A stretch of DNA of 64,000 bases from Paraclostridium ghonii (GCF_030815085.1 NZ_JAUSWG010000006.1), one strand, 5' to 3'; numbered from the stretch's first letter, positions 8,402-18,373 are shown. Translations and numbers: made by a program. The notes: generated by a model from the letters alone, not told the origin.

Positions 8402-9862
8402 ATGTATGATGTAGCAATAATAGGTGCAGGTATAACTGGTAGTTCTATAGCGAGAGAATTATCAAAGTATAATTTAAAAACTATAGTAATAGAAAAAGGA
8501 ATTGAGGTTTGTCAAGGAACTACTAAGGCAAATAGTGCTATAGTACATGGTGGATTTGATGCGAAAGTAGGAAGCTTAAAAGCTAAGCTAAATGTAGAAG
8601 GAAATAAATTATATAAAGATTTATGTAAAGATTTAGATGTGGATTTTAAACAAATCGGATCTTTAGTTTTAGCATTTAGTGAAGAAGAAATGAATCATGT
8701 TAAAGATTTATATGATAGAGGGCTGGAAAACAAATCAAGAGGATTAAAAATATTAAGTAAAGAAGAAGTTTTAGAAATAGAGCCAAATGTTAATGAAAAT
8801 GTGGTAGGAGCTCTACTTTGTGAGAGTGCAGGAATAGTTTGTCCATTTAATTTAAATATAGCACTTATGGAAAATGCTATAAAAAATGGAGTTGAGTTAA
8901 AATTACAAAGTGAAGTTTTAGATATAAACAAAGAAGATGATTATTTTAATATAAATATAAATAATGTTGAAAATATAAAAGCTAAATATGTAGTTAATGC
9001 TGCTGGAGTTTATGCAGATAAAATAAATAATATGATCGGTGGAGATGAATATTTTATAATACCTAGAAAAGGTGAGTATAAAATATTAGATAAAAGCGAA
9101 GGTAAAATTGCAAATCATGTTTTATTCCAATGTCCAACGGAAAAAGGAAAGGGAGTTTTAGTTACTCAAACTGTACATGGCAATTTATTAGTAGGACCAA
9201 ATGCTAATGTTGTAGAAGACAGAGCGGATATAACTACTACTAGAGCAGGATTAAGTGAAATAGTAAATGATTCAAGAAATAGCATAGAAAATATTGACTT
9301 TAGAAAGACTATAACAAGTTTTGCAGGTCTTAGAGCTACTCCAAATACAGGAGATTTTATGATATTTGCATCAAAGAAATGTAAAAACTTTATAAATGTT
9401 GGAGGAATAGAATCTCCAGGACTTGCATCAGCTCCTGCAGTTGCAAAATATGTTTTAAATATACTTAATGAAGAAGGATTAAGTTTAGAAGAAAAAGAAA
9501 AATTTAATCCTATAAGAAAGAAAACTAAGCCATTTATAAAAATGACAAAAGAAGAAAAAGATGAAATAACTAAAAAAGATGAAAGATACAAAAGAATTGT
9601 TTGTAGATGCGAAAATGTAACAGAAGGTGAGATTGTAGAAGCTATAAACTCATTATGTGGAGCAAAAACAGTAGATGGTGTTAAAAGAAGAGTAAGACCA
9701 GGCATGGGAAGATGTCAAGGTGGATTTTGTGGACCTAAGGTTATAGAAATAATAGCAAGAGAGCTTAAAATAGATGTAGAAGATGTTTTAAAAGATTATA
9801 AAGACTCTAATGCAGTTGTAGGTAAATCAAAAGAATTAAGGGGTGAGTTAGTTGAAATATAA
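8402..9862 (+). CDS. FAD-dependent glycerol-3-phosphate dehydrogenase-type oxidoreductase, GlpA-like
   Basis: The 486-residue protein begins with a DAO-type FAD-binding fold (VAIIGAGITGSSIARELSKY, about residues 4-23). The central part carries the conserved HGG and CPF segments of this family. The C-terminus holds a BFD-like [2Fe-2S] domain with CRCENVTEGEI at about 400 and GMGRCQGGFCGP at about 437-448. It probably oxidises glycerol-3-phosphate to dihydroxyacetone phosphate, passing electrons to the next two proteins. Start: AGGAGGAG seven bases upstream. Its end overlaps the next gene by 11 bases, which suggests coupled translation. The exact substrate is inferred from the operon. Confidence 0.87.
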   Translation: MYDVAIIGAGITGSSIARELSKYNLKTIVIEKGIEVCQGTTKANSAIVHGGFDAKVGSLKAKLNVEGNKLYKDLCKDLDVDFKQIGSLVLAFSEEEMNHVKDLYDRGLENKSRGLKILSKEEVLEIEPNVNENVVGALLCESAGIVCPFNLNIALMENAIKNGVELKLQSEVLDINKEDDYFNININNVENIKAKYVVNAAGVYADKINNMIGGDEYFIIPRKGEYKILDKSEGKIANHVLFQCPTEKGKGVLVTQTVHGNLLVGPNANVVEDRADITTTRAGLSEIVNDSRNSIENIDFRKTITSFAGLRATPNTGDFMIFASKKCKNFINVGGIESPGLASAPAVAKYVLNILNEEGLSLEEKEKFNPIRKKTKPFIKMTKEEKDEITKKDERYKRIVCRCENVTEGEIVEAINSLCGAKTVDGVKRRVRPGMGRCQGGFCGPKVIEIIARELKIDVEDVLKDYKDSNAVVGKSKELRGELVEI

Positions 9863-11096
9863 TGTAGTAGTTGTTGGAGGAGGACCTGCAGGTTTAGGGG
9901 CAGCAGTTGAAGCGAAAAGAAATGGTGCAAAAGATGTACTTATAATAGAAAGAGATAGAGAATTAGGTGGAATACTTAACCAATGTATACACAATGGTTT
10001 TGGGTTACATGAATTTAAAGAAGAATTAACAGGCCCAGAGTACGCTCATAAGTTTATAGAGATGGTTAAAGAAGAAAATATTGAATATATGCTAGATACT
10101 ATGGTTTTAAACATAAGTGAAGATAAGACTATAGAGGCTTTAGGTGAAAATGGAATAATAAACATAAAAGCAGATGCTATAGTTTTAGCAATGGGATGTA
10201 GAGAAAGAACAAGAGGGGCTATAGATATACCAGGTTATAGACCAGCAGGTGTATATAATGCAGGAGCAGCTCAAAGACTTTCTAATATGGAAGGATATAT
10301 GGTAGGAAAAGAAATAGTTATATATGGTTCAGGTGATATAGGTCTTATAATGGCAAGACGTATGACATTAGAAGGAGCTAAAGTAAAAGCTGTTGTAGAA
10401 GTTAATCCTCATTCAAGTGGATTAACTAGAAATATAGTTCAATGCTTAGATGATTTTGATATACCTCTAATGTTAAGTACAGGAATAATCCATATAGATG
10501 GAAGAGAAAGAGTTAAAGGCGTTACTCTTTGTAAATTAGATGAAAATAGAAATCCTATAAAAGGAACAGAAGAATATATAAGTTGTGATACGATTCTTTT
10601 ATCAGTAGGGCTTATACCAGAAAATGAATTAAGTATTGAAGCTGGAGTTGTTCTGGATAACAAAACTAGTGGACCTATAGTTAATAACTCTATGGCTACA
10701 AATGTAGATGGAGTATTTGCTTGTGGTAATGTTGTTCATGTTCATGATTTAGTAGATTTTGTTACTAAAGAAAGTAAAATAGCTGGAAAAAATGCAGCAC
10801 TATATTGTTTAGACAAATTAAATAAAAATAAAGAAGTAAACACAGTTGCAGATAATGGAATTATATATATAGTTCCACAAAATATAGATATAAGCAAAGA
10901 TGAAGATGTAAACTTATTTATGAGAGTAAGAGAAATTTATAAAAATAAAAAATTAGTTGTAAGAAGTAACGATGAAGTTATTTTAGAGAAAAAGAGACTT
11001 CATATGATACCTTCAGAAATGGAAAATGTAAAGATTAGTAAAGATTTATTTAAAGATATTAAAGGAAATATAATTGTTAGTGTAGAGGAGGCATAA
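9852..11096 (+). CDS. NAD(P)/FAD-dependent pyridine nucleotide-disulfide-type oxidoreductase
   Basis: This 414-residue flavoprotein has an FAD dinucleotide fold at the N-terminus (VVVVGGGPAGLGAAVEA), a conserved AMGCRERTRG, a second nucleotide-binding fold (VIYGSGDIGLIMARRM at about 156), and a C-terminal GVFACGNVVHVHDLVD. It lacks the redox CxxC of true thioredoxin reductases. Genes of this kind pair with GlpA-like proteins and a DUF1667 protein, probably as electron-transfer subunits. The start is TTG, inside the end of the previous gene, with a GGTGAG site upstream. It ends three bases before the next gene. Confidence 0.87.
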   Translation: MKYNVVVVGGGPAGLGAAVEAKRNGAKDVLIIERDRELGGILNQCIHNGFGLHEFKEELTGPEYAHKFIEMVKEENIEYMLDTMVLNISEDKTIEALGENGIINIKADAIVLAMGCRERTRGAIDIPGYRPAGVYNAGAAQRLSNMEGYMVGKEIVIYGSGDIGLIMARRMTLEGAKVKAVVEVNPHSSGLTRNIVQCLDDFDIPLMLSTGIIHIDGRERVKGVTLCKLDENRNPIKGTEEYISCDTILLSVGLIPENELSIEAGVVLDNKTSGPIVNNSMATNVDGVFACGNVVHVHDLVDFVTKESKIAGKNAALYCLDKLNKNKEVNTVADNGIIYIVPQNIDISKDEDVNLFMRVREIYKNKKLVVRSNDEVILEKKRLHMIPSEMENVKISKDLFKDIKGNIIVSVEEA

Positions 11097-11099
11097 ATT

Positions 11100-11501
11100 A
11101 TGAAAAATGTTACTTGTACAGTTTGTCCAATGGGATGTTCTTTGATTGTTACCAAAGTTGATGGAGAATATAAAGTTGAAGGAAATACATGTAAAAGAGG
11201 AGAAAAGTATGGTGTAGAAGAGGTTACTAATCCTAGAAGAGTTATAACTACTACTGTTAAACTTAGTGGATCTTACTTAAACTTACTTCCTGTTAAAACA
11301 AATGAATCTATATCTAAAGAGCTTATGTTTGATATTATGAAAGTTTTAGATAATGTGCGTGTATGTGCTCCTGTTAATGTAGGTGATGTTGTAGTTAAAG
11401 ATATTTTAGGAACTGGTGTTGATATAGTTAGTGCAAAGAGCATGGAATGTATTAATGAAAATGACAAGAACTGTGATAATCAATTAAGACATTGTATGTA
11501 A
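11100..11501 (+). CDS. DUF1667 domain protein
   Basis: The 133-residue protein opens with CTVCPMGCSL and, after about 20 residues, NTCKRGEKYG. This gives four cysteines that could hold an iron-sulfur cluster or zinc. The rest (RRVITTTVKLSG, LPVKTNESI, APVNVGDVVVKDILGTGVDIVSAK) matches the DUF1667 family found beside FAD oxidoreductases of the glycerol-3-phosphate dehydrogenase type. It is probably a small electron carrier or assembly subunit. Start: GAGGAGG nine bases upstream, and it closes the three-gene operon. The role is inferred from its fixed gene neighbourhood. Confidence 0.85.
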   Translation: MKNVTCTVCPMGCSLIVTKVDGEYKVEGNTCKRGEKYGVEEVTNPRRVITTTVKLSGSYLNLLPVKTNESISKELMFDIMKVLDNVRVCAPVNVGDVVVKDILGTGVDIVSAKSMECINENDKNCDNQLRHCM

Positions 11502-11518
11502 AGTTAAAGTAATTAAGT

Positions 11519-11572
11519 AGCCTTCTTTAAATATGGATGTATTTCCATTTATTTAAAGGAGGTTATTTTTAC
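11519..11572 (+). terminator. Terminator of the glycerol dehydrogenase operon
   Basis: CCTTCTTTAAATA pairs with TTTATTTAAAGGAGG around a short inner hairpin (TGGATGTATTTCCA) and is followed by TTATTTTTA. Confidence 0.75.
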
Positions 11573-11654
11573 CTTTATAAAAAAATAAAAAATTTAGAGG
11601 AATATGAATTTTTTTATAGAATTATATATATGTGTGATAAATTTAAAAATAAAT

Positions 11655-11848
11655 AAAAGAATTATAGGTTTTTTAAAATTAATAGGGAAAGAGGTTAAAA
11701 TCCTCTGCAGCCCCCGCTACTGTAATGCTGATGAAACTTTCAGATAACCACTGTAATATTTTAATTATGGGAAGGGAAAGGAGTAAAGTGAAGCTAAGCC
11801 AGGAGACCTGCCTGTAATTATAGAATTAAGTTCTTCGGGGTGAAGGAA
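11655..11848 (+). ncRNA. Cobalamin riboswitch
   Basis: The conserved adenosylcobalamin aptamer blocks are present: AAAGAGGTTAAAATCCTCTG, CAGCCCCCGCTACTGTAA, then GAAGCTAAGCCAGGAGACCTGCC and a CTTCGGGGTGAAGG segment near 11832-11846. It lies upstream of a terminator and of the cobalt transporter genes, so it should shut off transcription when cobalamin is plentiful. Identification rests on motif recognition by eye. Confidence 0.95.
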
Positions 11849-11902
11849 AATAATTAAAAGTACCATAGTATAAAAATACTACGTATGCTTTGTTATGTTA
11901 TT

Positions 11903-11934
11903 AAATCCTAATCCGAAGATTAGGATTTTTTTAT
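11903..11934 (+). terminator. Riboswitch expression-platform terminator
   Basis: A perfect 11-bp stem, AAATCCTAATC with GATTAGGATTT, closes a CGAA loop and is followed by a T-tract. It stands between the aptamer and cbiM. Confidence 0.85.
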
Positions 11935-12037
11935 TTAATCCCACTGAAAATTTAAAGCTAAATATAGACTTAATAATTAATTTAGTTAATTTATCACATT
12001 GAATAAAAAGTACTAAATAAAAAGAGAGGGATTTAAA

Positions 12038-12778
12038 ATGAACTACTTAAAACTATCTATTATAGCAGGGTTACTGATTGTAATCTTAAATCCTGTTACT
12101 TCACATGCAATGCACATCATGGAAGGTTTTTTACCAATGAAATGGTCTATATTATGGACTGTAGTGTTTATTCCATTTTTCATATATGGATTAAAATCAA
12201 TAAATAAAATAATAAAAGCTGACCCAAAGAAAAAAGTATTACTAGGATTAGCAGGAGCTTTTGTATTTGTATTATCAGCTTTAAAAATACCATCTTTAAC
12301 AGGGAGTTGTTCACATCCTACTGGAGTAGGATTAGGAGCAATATTGTTTGGACCATCTGTTATGGCAGTAGTTGGGACTATAGCACTATTATTTCAAGCT
12401 ATACTTCTTGCACATGGAGGGATTACAACTTTAGGCGCAAATGCTTTTTCTATGGCTATAGTAGGTCCTATAGTATCATTTTTAATATTTAAATTCTGCA
12501 AAAAAAGAAATCTTAGTACAGGAAAAAGTGTATTTTTATCAGCTTCATTAGGGGACTTAGCTACATATACTGTAACTGCTATACAATTAGCATTAGCATT
12601 TCCAGATCCGACAAGTGGAATATTAGGATCTTTAGCTAAATTTTTAGGTGTGTTTTTTATAACTCAAATACCAATAGCTATCGCAGAAGGACTATTAACT
12701 ACTTTAGTATATAATTTAATAACACAAAATGAAGAAGGAGTTGTAGAAGATGAGTACAAGTTCGAAAGTCAAAACTAG
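12038..12778 (+). CDS. cbiM: Cobalt ECF transporter substrate-capture protein CbiM
   Basis: This 246-residue membrane protein has an N-terminal signal segment ending near ...SHA, after which the mature chain begins with MHIMEGFLP. That histidine-containing N-terminus is the family metal-binding site for Co(II). Several further transmembrane helices and the conserved SCSHPTGVGLGAILFGP and LAHGGITTLGANAFSM segments complete the family pattern. It works with CbiN, CbiQ and CbiO to import cobalt for B12 synthesis. The AGAGAGGG ribosome site lies eight bases upstream. The end overlaps cbiN by 29 bases. Control by the upstream cobalamin riboswitch is clear from position. Confidence 0.95.
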   Translation: MNYLKLSIIAGLLIVILNPVTSHAMHIMEGFLPMKWSILWTVVFIPFFIYGLKSINKIIKADPKKKVLLGLAGAFVFVLSALKIPSLTGSCSHPTGVGLGAILFGPSVMAVVGTIALLFQAILLAHGGITTLGANAFSMAIVGPIVSFLIFKFCKKRNLSTGKSVFLSASLGDLATYTVTAIQLALAFPDPTSGILGSLAKFLGVFFITQIPIAIAEGLLTTLVYNLITQNEEGVVEDEYKFESQN

Positions 12779-13049
12779 AAATAAAAATATAATATTATTG
12801 ATTTTAACAATATTATTGATAATAACTCCATTAATTTTAAATTCAACAGCTGAGTATGGAGGTGCTGATGGAGAGGCAGAATCTTTAATTAGTGAAATAA
12901 GCCCTGATTATAAACCTTGGTTTAATAGTTTATATGAACCACCTAGTGGAGAAATCGAAAGTTTACTTTTCTCTACTCAAGCAGCTATAGGAGCAGGAAT
13001 AATTGGTTATTTCTTAGGTTATAAAAAAGGGAAAAAAGATAAATGTTAG
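12750..13049 (+). CDS. cbiN: Cobalt ECF transporter auxiliary protein CbiN
   Basis: The 99-residue protein has one membrane helix near each end joined by an extracellular segment (GADGEAESLISEISPDYKPW), the hallmark of CbiN. It assists cobalt loading of CbiM. The reading frame starts within the end of cbiM after GAAGAAGGAG and runs seven bases into cbiQ, so the three are translated in series. Confidence 0.93.
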   Translation: MSTSSKVKTRNKNIILLILTILLIITPLILNSTAEYGGADGEAESLISEISPDYKPWFNSLYEPPSGEIESLLFSTQAAIGAGIIGYFLGYKKGKKDKC

Positions 13050-13723
13050 AAATTGACAAATGTGCATATTTGAATAATTTAAAAGGTGTAAATCCTTTAA
13101 CAAAAGTAGCTGTTACATGTATTGGGATTATATTATCTATGTTAAGTCATAATATCAAAGTACATATTTTTATAATGGCATGTATGACGATAGGCATAGT
13201 ATTTGTTGCAAAGATAGATATTAAATTATATATTAAGTGTTTAAAAATACCTTTAGTTTTTTTAATTATGGGGATTGGCTTAAACTTAATTAATATATCT
13301 TTTGAAAATAAAGACTACATATATAGTATAAATGTACTAGGTTTATACATAGGAACTACTAACTTTGCAATTCAAAGTTCAATAAATATATTATCAAGGG
13401 CAATAAGTTGTATTGTATCGATTTATTTTTTTATACTTACTACTCCATTTAACCAACTAATAATAGTATTAAAAACATTGCATATTCCTCATACACTTAT
13501 AGAATTGATGATTTTAATTTATAGGTTTATATTTATATTTATAGAAGAAGTTGAAGAAATATATAAATCACAACAATTAAAATTTGGATATACGAATTTA
13601 AAAACATCCTACAATTCAACAGCACTACTTACAAAAACATTGTTTTTTAGAATGATGAAAAGATATGAAGATATGAGTATATCTTTAGACATAAAATTGT
13701 ATGATGGAAAATTTCACGTATAG
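13043..13723 (+). CDS. cbiQ: Cobalt ECF transporter transmembrane coupling protein CbiQ
   Basis: The 226-residue polytopic protein has about five hydrophobic helices. It carries the two coupling motifs near its C-terminus, seen here as ELMILIYRFIFIFIEEVEEIYKSQ (split across the helix end) and a second amphipathic stretch KRYEDMSISLDIKL. These elements dock on the ATPase. The start overlaps the end of cbiN by seven bases. It follows the order cbiMNQO found in cobalt importers. Confidence 0.92.
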   Translation: MLEIDKCAYLNNLKGVNPLTKVAVTCIGIILSMLSHNIKVHIFIMACMTIGIVFVAKIDIKLYIKCLKIPLVFLIMGIGLNLINISFENKDYIYSINVLGLYIGTTNFAIQSSINILSRAISCIVSIYFFILTTPFNQLIIVLKTLHIPHTLIELMILIYRFIFIFIEEVEEIYKSQQLKFGYTNLKTSYNSTALLTKTLFFRMMKRYEDMSISLDIKLYDGKFHV

Positions 13724-13732
13724 GAGACTAGA

Positions 13733-14548
13733 ATGTTTAAAGTAGAGAATTTAACATATAAATACGAAAAAAATAATAAAGCATTAGATGATATAAGTTT
13801 AGATTTCTCAAAGGGGAATATGATTGGAATAATAGGAGGTAATGGTTCAGGAAAATCGACTCTATTTATGAATTTAATGGGTATATTGAAACCTTCTTCA
13901 GGTAAAATTAGTTACAATAACAAAGAATTAAGTTATAAAAAGAAAGAATTATACAACTTAAGAAGGGATGTAGGTATAGTATTTCAAGATCCAGATAAAC
14001 AGATATTTTATTCAAGAGTATATGATGATATAGCATTTTCTCTAAGAAATATCGGTATAGATGAAAGTGAAGTAGATAAGAAAGTTCATAGAGCATTAAA
14101 ATTAGTTAATGCTCTAGATTTAATAGATAAGCCAGTACATTTTTTAAGTTATGGTCAGAAAAAAAGAATAGCTATAGCATCTGTAATAGCTATGGAAAAT
14201 AAAGTTATTTTATTAGATGAACCTACAGCAGGGTTAGATCCAATAAGCACAAAAGCTATTATAAAAATATTAAAAGAATTATACAATAAAGGTGTAAAGG
14301 TAGTTATATCAAGTCATGATATGGATTTAATATATAACCTTTGCGATTATATATATGTGTTAAATAAAGGAAATATATCAATTGAAGGAAATTCTAATGA
14401 AGTTTTTAGTGATGATTTAAAAATTAAAGAAGCTGGATTAAATAGTCCATGGCTTGTAAAAATACATAAAAACATGAATTTACCTTTATTTAAAAAAGAA
14501 GAGGATTTATACGATTATTTTAACAAATTAAGTATAAATGCTCATTAA
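13733..14548 (+). CDS. cbiO: Cobalt ECF transporter ATPase CbiO
   Basis: This 271-residue ABC ATPase has Walker A GGNGSGKS (residues 35-42), the Q-loop VFQDPDKQIF, the signature LSYGQKKR, Walker B VILLDEPTAGLDP, and the switch histidine in ISSHDMD. It energises cobalt import with CbiM, CbiN and CbiQ. It starts nine bases after cbiQ with GGAG upstream and ends the operon. The C-terminal 45 residues are the usual variable tail. Confidence 0.95.
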   Translation: MFKVENLTYKYEKNNKALDDISLDFSKGNMIGIIGGNGSGKSTLFMNLMGILKPSSGKISYNNKELSYKKKELYNLRRDVGIVFQDPDKQIFYSRVYDDIAFSLRNIGIDESEVDKKVHRALKLVNALDLIDKPVHFLSYGQKKRIAIASVIAMENKVILLDEPTAGLDPISTKAIIKILKELYNKGVKVVISSHDMDLIYNLCDYIYVLNKGNISIEGNSNEVFSDDLKIKEAGLNSPWLVKIHKNMNLPLFKKEEDLYDYFNKLSINAH

Positions 14549-14621
14549 TTAGCCCCTAATCTTATTAATTTAAGATTAATATAAAATAATAAAATAAATA
14601 AATACCTTTAGTCTAAATTTG

Positions 14622-14652
14622 ATCCTTAGATATATATCTAAGGATTTTTTCT
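14622..14652 (+). terminator. Terminator of the cbiMNQO operon
   Basis: A perfect 12-bp stem, ATCCTTAGATAT with ATATCTAAGGAT, is followed by TTTTTTCTTT. Confidence 0.85.
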
Positions 14653-14765
14653 TTGTAGAAAAAATTAAAAATATAGATATGATTAATATGGACTTTTAAT
14701 AAATTTGAATAAATATAGATAATAGATTAAAATATACATATAACATATACAATTAGGAGGTAATA

Positions 14766-16988
14766 ATGGATATAGATTCACTAAACCCCGCCCAAAAAGA
14801 AGCGGTACTAAAAACAGAAGGACCAGTGCTTATATTAGCAGGAGCTGGATCTGGAAAAACAAGAGTTTTAACAACAAGAATAGCTCATCTTATGAAAAAT
14901 AAAGGAGTACATCCTAGTAATATATTAGCAATAACATTTACAAATAAAGCTGCAAATGAAATGAAGGAAAGAGTGGAGGAAACTATAGATTCGGACGTTA
15001 AAGATATGTGGATAACAACTTTCCATTCATGTTGTGTTAGAATGCTTAGAAAAGATATAAATAGAATCGGATACAACAGATCTTTCGTTATATATGATAG
15101 TTCAGATCAAGTTACATTAGTTAAGGATTGCTTAAAGGAATTAAATTTAAGTGATAAAGCTTTTGAACCTAAGGTGGTTATAAGCTATATCTCTGGAGCG
15201 AAAGATAAATTATTAAGTCCCAAAGAATATAAGGATATGCACAGAAATGATAATAGAATGAGTAAAATAGCAGATGTATATACACTATATCAAGATCGAC
15301 TAAAAAGAAATAGTGCCCTTGATTTTGATGATTTAATAATAAAAACTGTTGAATTATTAAAAAAAGAAGAAAGTGTACTAGCTTATTATAGAAATAAATT
15401 TAATTATATAATGGTTGATGAGTATCAAGATACGAGTAAAGCTCAATATGAATTTATAAAACTGTTAGCTAAAGAGCACCAAAACATATGTGTTGTTGGT
15501 GATGATGACCAGAGTATATATGGTTGGAGAGGTGCAGACATAAGAAATATACTTGAATTTGAAAGAGACTATGATGATGTTCATGTAGTAAAATTAGAAC
15601 AAAATTATAGATCAACTCAAGTTATATTAGATGCAGCTAACACAGTTATCTCTAATAATATAGAAAGAAAAAGAAAAAAACTGTGGAGTGAGCAAAAAGA
15701 AGGCGAAAAGATTAAAATACAGGTTACATCAGACGAGATAGAAGAAGCGGATTTTGTTGCTGATAATATATGGAGAATTCATAGAAAACAAAATAAACCT
15801 TTAAAGAATTTTGCTGTATTATACAGAGCAAATGCACAAGCTCGTGCTATAGAGGATGCTTTAAATAGAAGCCAAATACCATATAATATATATGGAGGAA
15901 CTAAATTCTATGAAAGAAAAGAGATAAAAGATTTAGTTGCATACTTAAGAGTTCTTCAAAATGTTCAAGATGATATATCTTTAAAGAGAATAATAAATGT
16001 TCCTAAAAGAGGAATTGGACTTAGAACAATAGAAAAAATAGAAGATAGAGCGAGTTTAAAACAAGAGAGTATATTCTCGGTTCTTCTAGATGTAGATACT
16101 AACTCTGACATATCTACAAAGGCTAGAGCAAATATAAATGGATTTGTTGATTTAGTAGGAACTCTTAGAGTAATAAAAGATGCTTACTCAGTAAGTAAAC
16201 TTATAGAAAAAGTTCTTGATGTTACAGGATACCTAGACGAGCTTGAAAAAGATAAAAGTGAAGAATCTCAAGATAGAATAGATAACTTAAAAGAGTTTAT
16301 ATCAATTGCTATTGAATTTGAAAACAGTAGTGAAGAAAAAGATTTAGAGACATTTTTAACTAATGTAGCGCTTACTTCAACAGAGAGTGATGATGAAGAA
16401 AATGACAGAGTATCTCTTATGACAATTCATACATCTAAGGGACTTGAGTTTCCAGTTGTTCATTTAGTTGGTATGGAAGAAGGATTATTCCCTATATCAA
16501 GAGCTGTAAGGTCTATGAATGAGTCTGATATAGAAGAAGAGAGAAGGCTTTGTTATGTAGGGATAACAAGAGCTAAAAAAGAACTTTTTATGACACTTAC
16601 AAAGAAAAGAACACTTTATGGAAAAACTAACCCATCTATACAATCTAGATTTATGGAAGAACTTCCAGAAGGATGTATAGAAAAATTAAATAAAGAAGAG
16701 AATGAGTTAAGCTACTCTAAAGCAAATTACAATATATTAGATAAATATAAACAAAAGTATATGAAATCTATGAACAAAGCTAGTGTAGCAAATAAGGTTA
16801 ATGCTACTATAAAAGAAAGTAAAGCAGATCCTAAGGTTGATGATATAAAATTAGGATCTAAAGTCTATCATCCTAAATTTGGGGTAGGAACTGTAGTAGC
16901 GGCTGCTGGATCTGATTTAACAATAGCTTTTAATAATCAAGGGATAAAGAAGATAAATAAAGAATACACAACACTTGATTTATTATAA
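14766..16988 (+). CDS. pcrA: ATP-dependent DNA helicase PcrA/UvrD
   Basis: The 740-residue superfamily 1 helicase is full length. It shows motif I GAGSGKT (about residues 27-33), motif Ia ITFTNKAANEMKER, motif II VDEYQDT, motif III DDDQSIYGWRGAD, motif IV QNYRS, motif V MTIHTSKGLEFP, and motif VI EEERRLCYVGITRAK. The C-terminal Tudor-like tail is also present (LGSKVYHPKFGVGTVV). It unwinds DNA during repair and plasmid replication and displaces recombinase filaments. Start: AGGAGG eight bases upstream. The M18 aminopeptidase gene follows after 28 bases with no terminator. Confidence 0.97.
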   Translation: MDIDSLNPAQKEAVLKTEGPVLILAGAGSGKTRVLTTRIAHLMKNKGVHPSNILAITFTNKAANEMKERVEETIDSDVKDMWITTFHSCCVRMLRKDINRIGYNRSFVIYDSSDQVTLVKDCLKELNLSDKAFEPKVVISYISGAKDKLLSPKEYKDMHRNDNRMSKIADVYTLYQDRLKRNSALDFDDLIIKTVELLKKEESVLAYYRNKFNYIMVDEYQDTSKAQYEFIKLLAKEHQNICVVGDDDQSIYGWRGADIRNILEFERDYDDVHVVKLEQNYRSTQVILDAANTVISNNIERKRKKLWSEQKEGEKIKIQVTSDEIEEADFVADNIWRIHRKQNKPLKNFAVLYRANAQARAIEDALNRSQIPYNIYGGTKFYERKEIKDLVAYLRVLQNVQDDISLKRIINVPKRGIGLRTIEKIEDRASLKQESIFSVLLDVDTNSDISTKARANINGFVDLVGTLRVIKDAYSVSKLIEKVLDVTGYLDELEKDKSEESQDRIDNLKEFISIAIEFENSSEEKDLETFLTNVALTSTESDDEENDRVSLMTIHTSKGLEFPVVHLVGMEEGLFPISRAVRSMNESDIEEERRLCYVGITRAKKELFMTLTKKRTLYGKTNPSIQSRFMEELPEGCIEKLNKEENELSYSKANYNILDKYKQKYMKSMNKASVANKVNATIKESKADPKVDDIKLGSKVYHPKFGVGTVVAAAGSDLTIAFNNQGIKKINKEYTTLDLL

Positions 16989-17016
16989 ATTAAAAAAGTT
17001 TTAAGGGGGATTTGTA

Positions 17017-18315
17017 ATGAATTCAAAAGAATTTGCAAGAAATTTAATTGGGTTTATAGAGAAAAGCCCAACAGCTTTTCACTCAGTAGAAACATCTGAA
17101 GAGCTATTAAAATTAAATGGGTTTAAAAAACTTGAAGCAAGAGAAAAGTGGAAATTAGAAGTAGGTGGAAAATACTACACAACTAAAAATGAATCAGCAA
17201 TAATTGCATTTACAGTAAATACGAGCAACTTAAAAGAAGATGGATTTAGAATAATAGGATCACACTCAGATTCTCCATCATTTAGAGTTAAACCAAATCC
17301 AGAAATGGAAGTTGAAAAGACTTACTTGAAATTAAATACAGAGTGCTATGGAGGGCCTATACTAAACACATGGTTAGATAGACCGTTATCAATAGCTGGA
17401 AGAGTTGTGATTAAGGGTGATAGTGTTTTAAGACCTAAAGAAACTTTAGTAAATATAAATAAGCCTATATGTATAATACCTAATTTAGCTATACACATGA
17501 ATAGAGATGTAAACTCAGGGGTAGAACTTAATAAGCAAAAAGATATGTTACCATTAGTAGGATTATTAAATGATTCACTAGAAAAAGATAACTTCCTTAT
17601 AAAAGCGATAGCTAAAGAGTTAGGAAGAAAAGTAGAAGAAATACTTGATTTTGACTTGTTTTTATATGAATATGAAAAAGGAATGTTAATAGGGCCTAAC
17701 GAAGAAATGATATCTTGTTCAAGATTAGACAATTTATCTATGGCACATGCTAGTTTACAGGCACTTGTAGATGCTAAACATTTAAATGGAGTTAATGTAG
17801 TTGCTGTATTTGATAATGAAGAAGTTGGAAGTTCAACAAAGCAAGGTGCTGACTCTAATATGTTACTAAATATATTAGAAAGAATATCTTTATCTTTAGG
17901 TCAAAATAGAGAAGATTTCTTTAGAAGCTTATATTCTTCGTTTATAATATCTGCAGACCTTGCGCATGCAGTTCACCCTAATATGGAACAAAAGCATGAC
18001 CCAACAAATAAACCTGTTATGGGTAAAGGTCCAGTTATAAAAATAAATGCAAATCAAGCATATACTAGCGACAGTCAATCTATAGCTATATATAAATCTA
18101 TATGTAAAGAAGCGGGAGTTAACTGCCAAGAGTTTGTCAATAGATCTGATGTAAGAGGTGGAAGCACAATAGGACCTATATCATCAACACATATAGACAT
18201 ACCATCAGTAGATGTAGGCAGTCCAATACTTGCTATGCACTCTATAAGAGAATTAGGATGTGTAGAAGATCATATGGATATATACAAAACTTTTAAAAAG
18301 TTTTATGAATTATAA
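17017..18315 (+). CDS. apeB: M18 family aminopeptidase
   Basis: The 432-residue metallopeptidase has the family zinc ligands in GSHSDSPSFRVKP (about residues 86-96), SRLDNL, VFDNEEVGSSTKQGADS, and SADLAHAVHPN. The C-terminal RGGSTIGPISSTHI and VGSPILAMHSIRE segments are also conserved. It removes N-terminal residues from peptides in the cytosol. Start: AAGGGGG ribosome site before the ATG. It probably shares a transcript with pcrA and ends at a hairpin at 18334. Confidence 0.93.
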   Translation: MNSKEFARNLIGFIEKSPTAFHSVETSEELLKLNGFKKLEAREKWKLEVGGKYYTTKNESAIIAFTVNTSNLKEDGFRIIGSHSDSPSFRVKPNPEMEVEKTYLKLNTECYGGPILNTWLDRPLSIAGRVVIKGDSVLRPKETLVNINKPICIIPNLAIHMNRDVNSGVELNKQKDMLPLVGLLNDSLEKDNFLIKAIAKELGRKVEEILDFDLFLYEYEKGMLIGPNEEMISCSRLDNLSMAHASLQALVDAKHLNGVNVVAVFDNEEVGSSTKQGADSNMLLNILERISLSLGQNREDFFRSLYSSFIISADLAHAVHPNMEQKHDPTNKPVMGKGPVIKINANQAYTSDSQSIAIYKSICKEAGVNCQEFVNRSDVRGGSTIGPISSTHIDIPSVDVGSPILAMHSIRELGCVEDHMDIYKTFKKFYEL

Positions 18316-18333
18316 GATTTAAATGAATTAATC

Positions 18334-18373
18334 GGGGGGATGTATAAAGGATTTTAAACTTTATACACCCCCT
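18334..18373 (+). terminator. Hairpin after the aminopeptidase gene
   Basis: GGGGGATGTATAAAG pairs with CTTTATACACCCCC with one bulged base. No clean T-tract follows, so it may act as a weak terminator or as a 3'-end stabiliser. Confidence 0.55.
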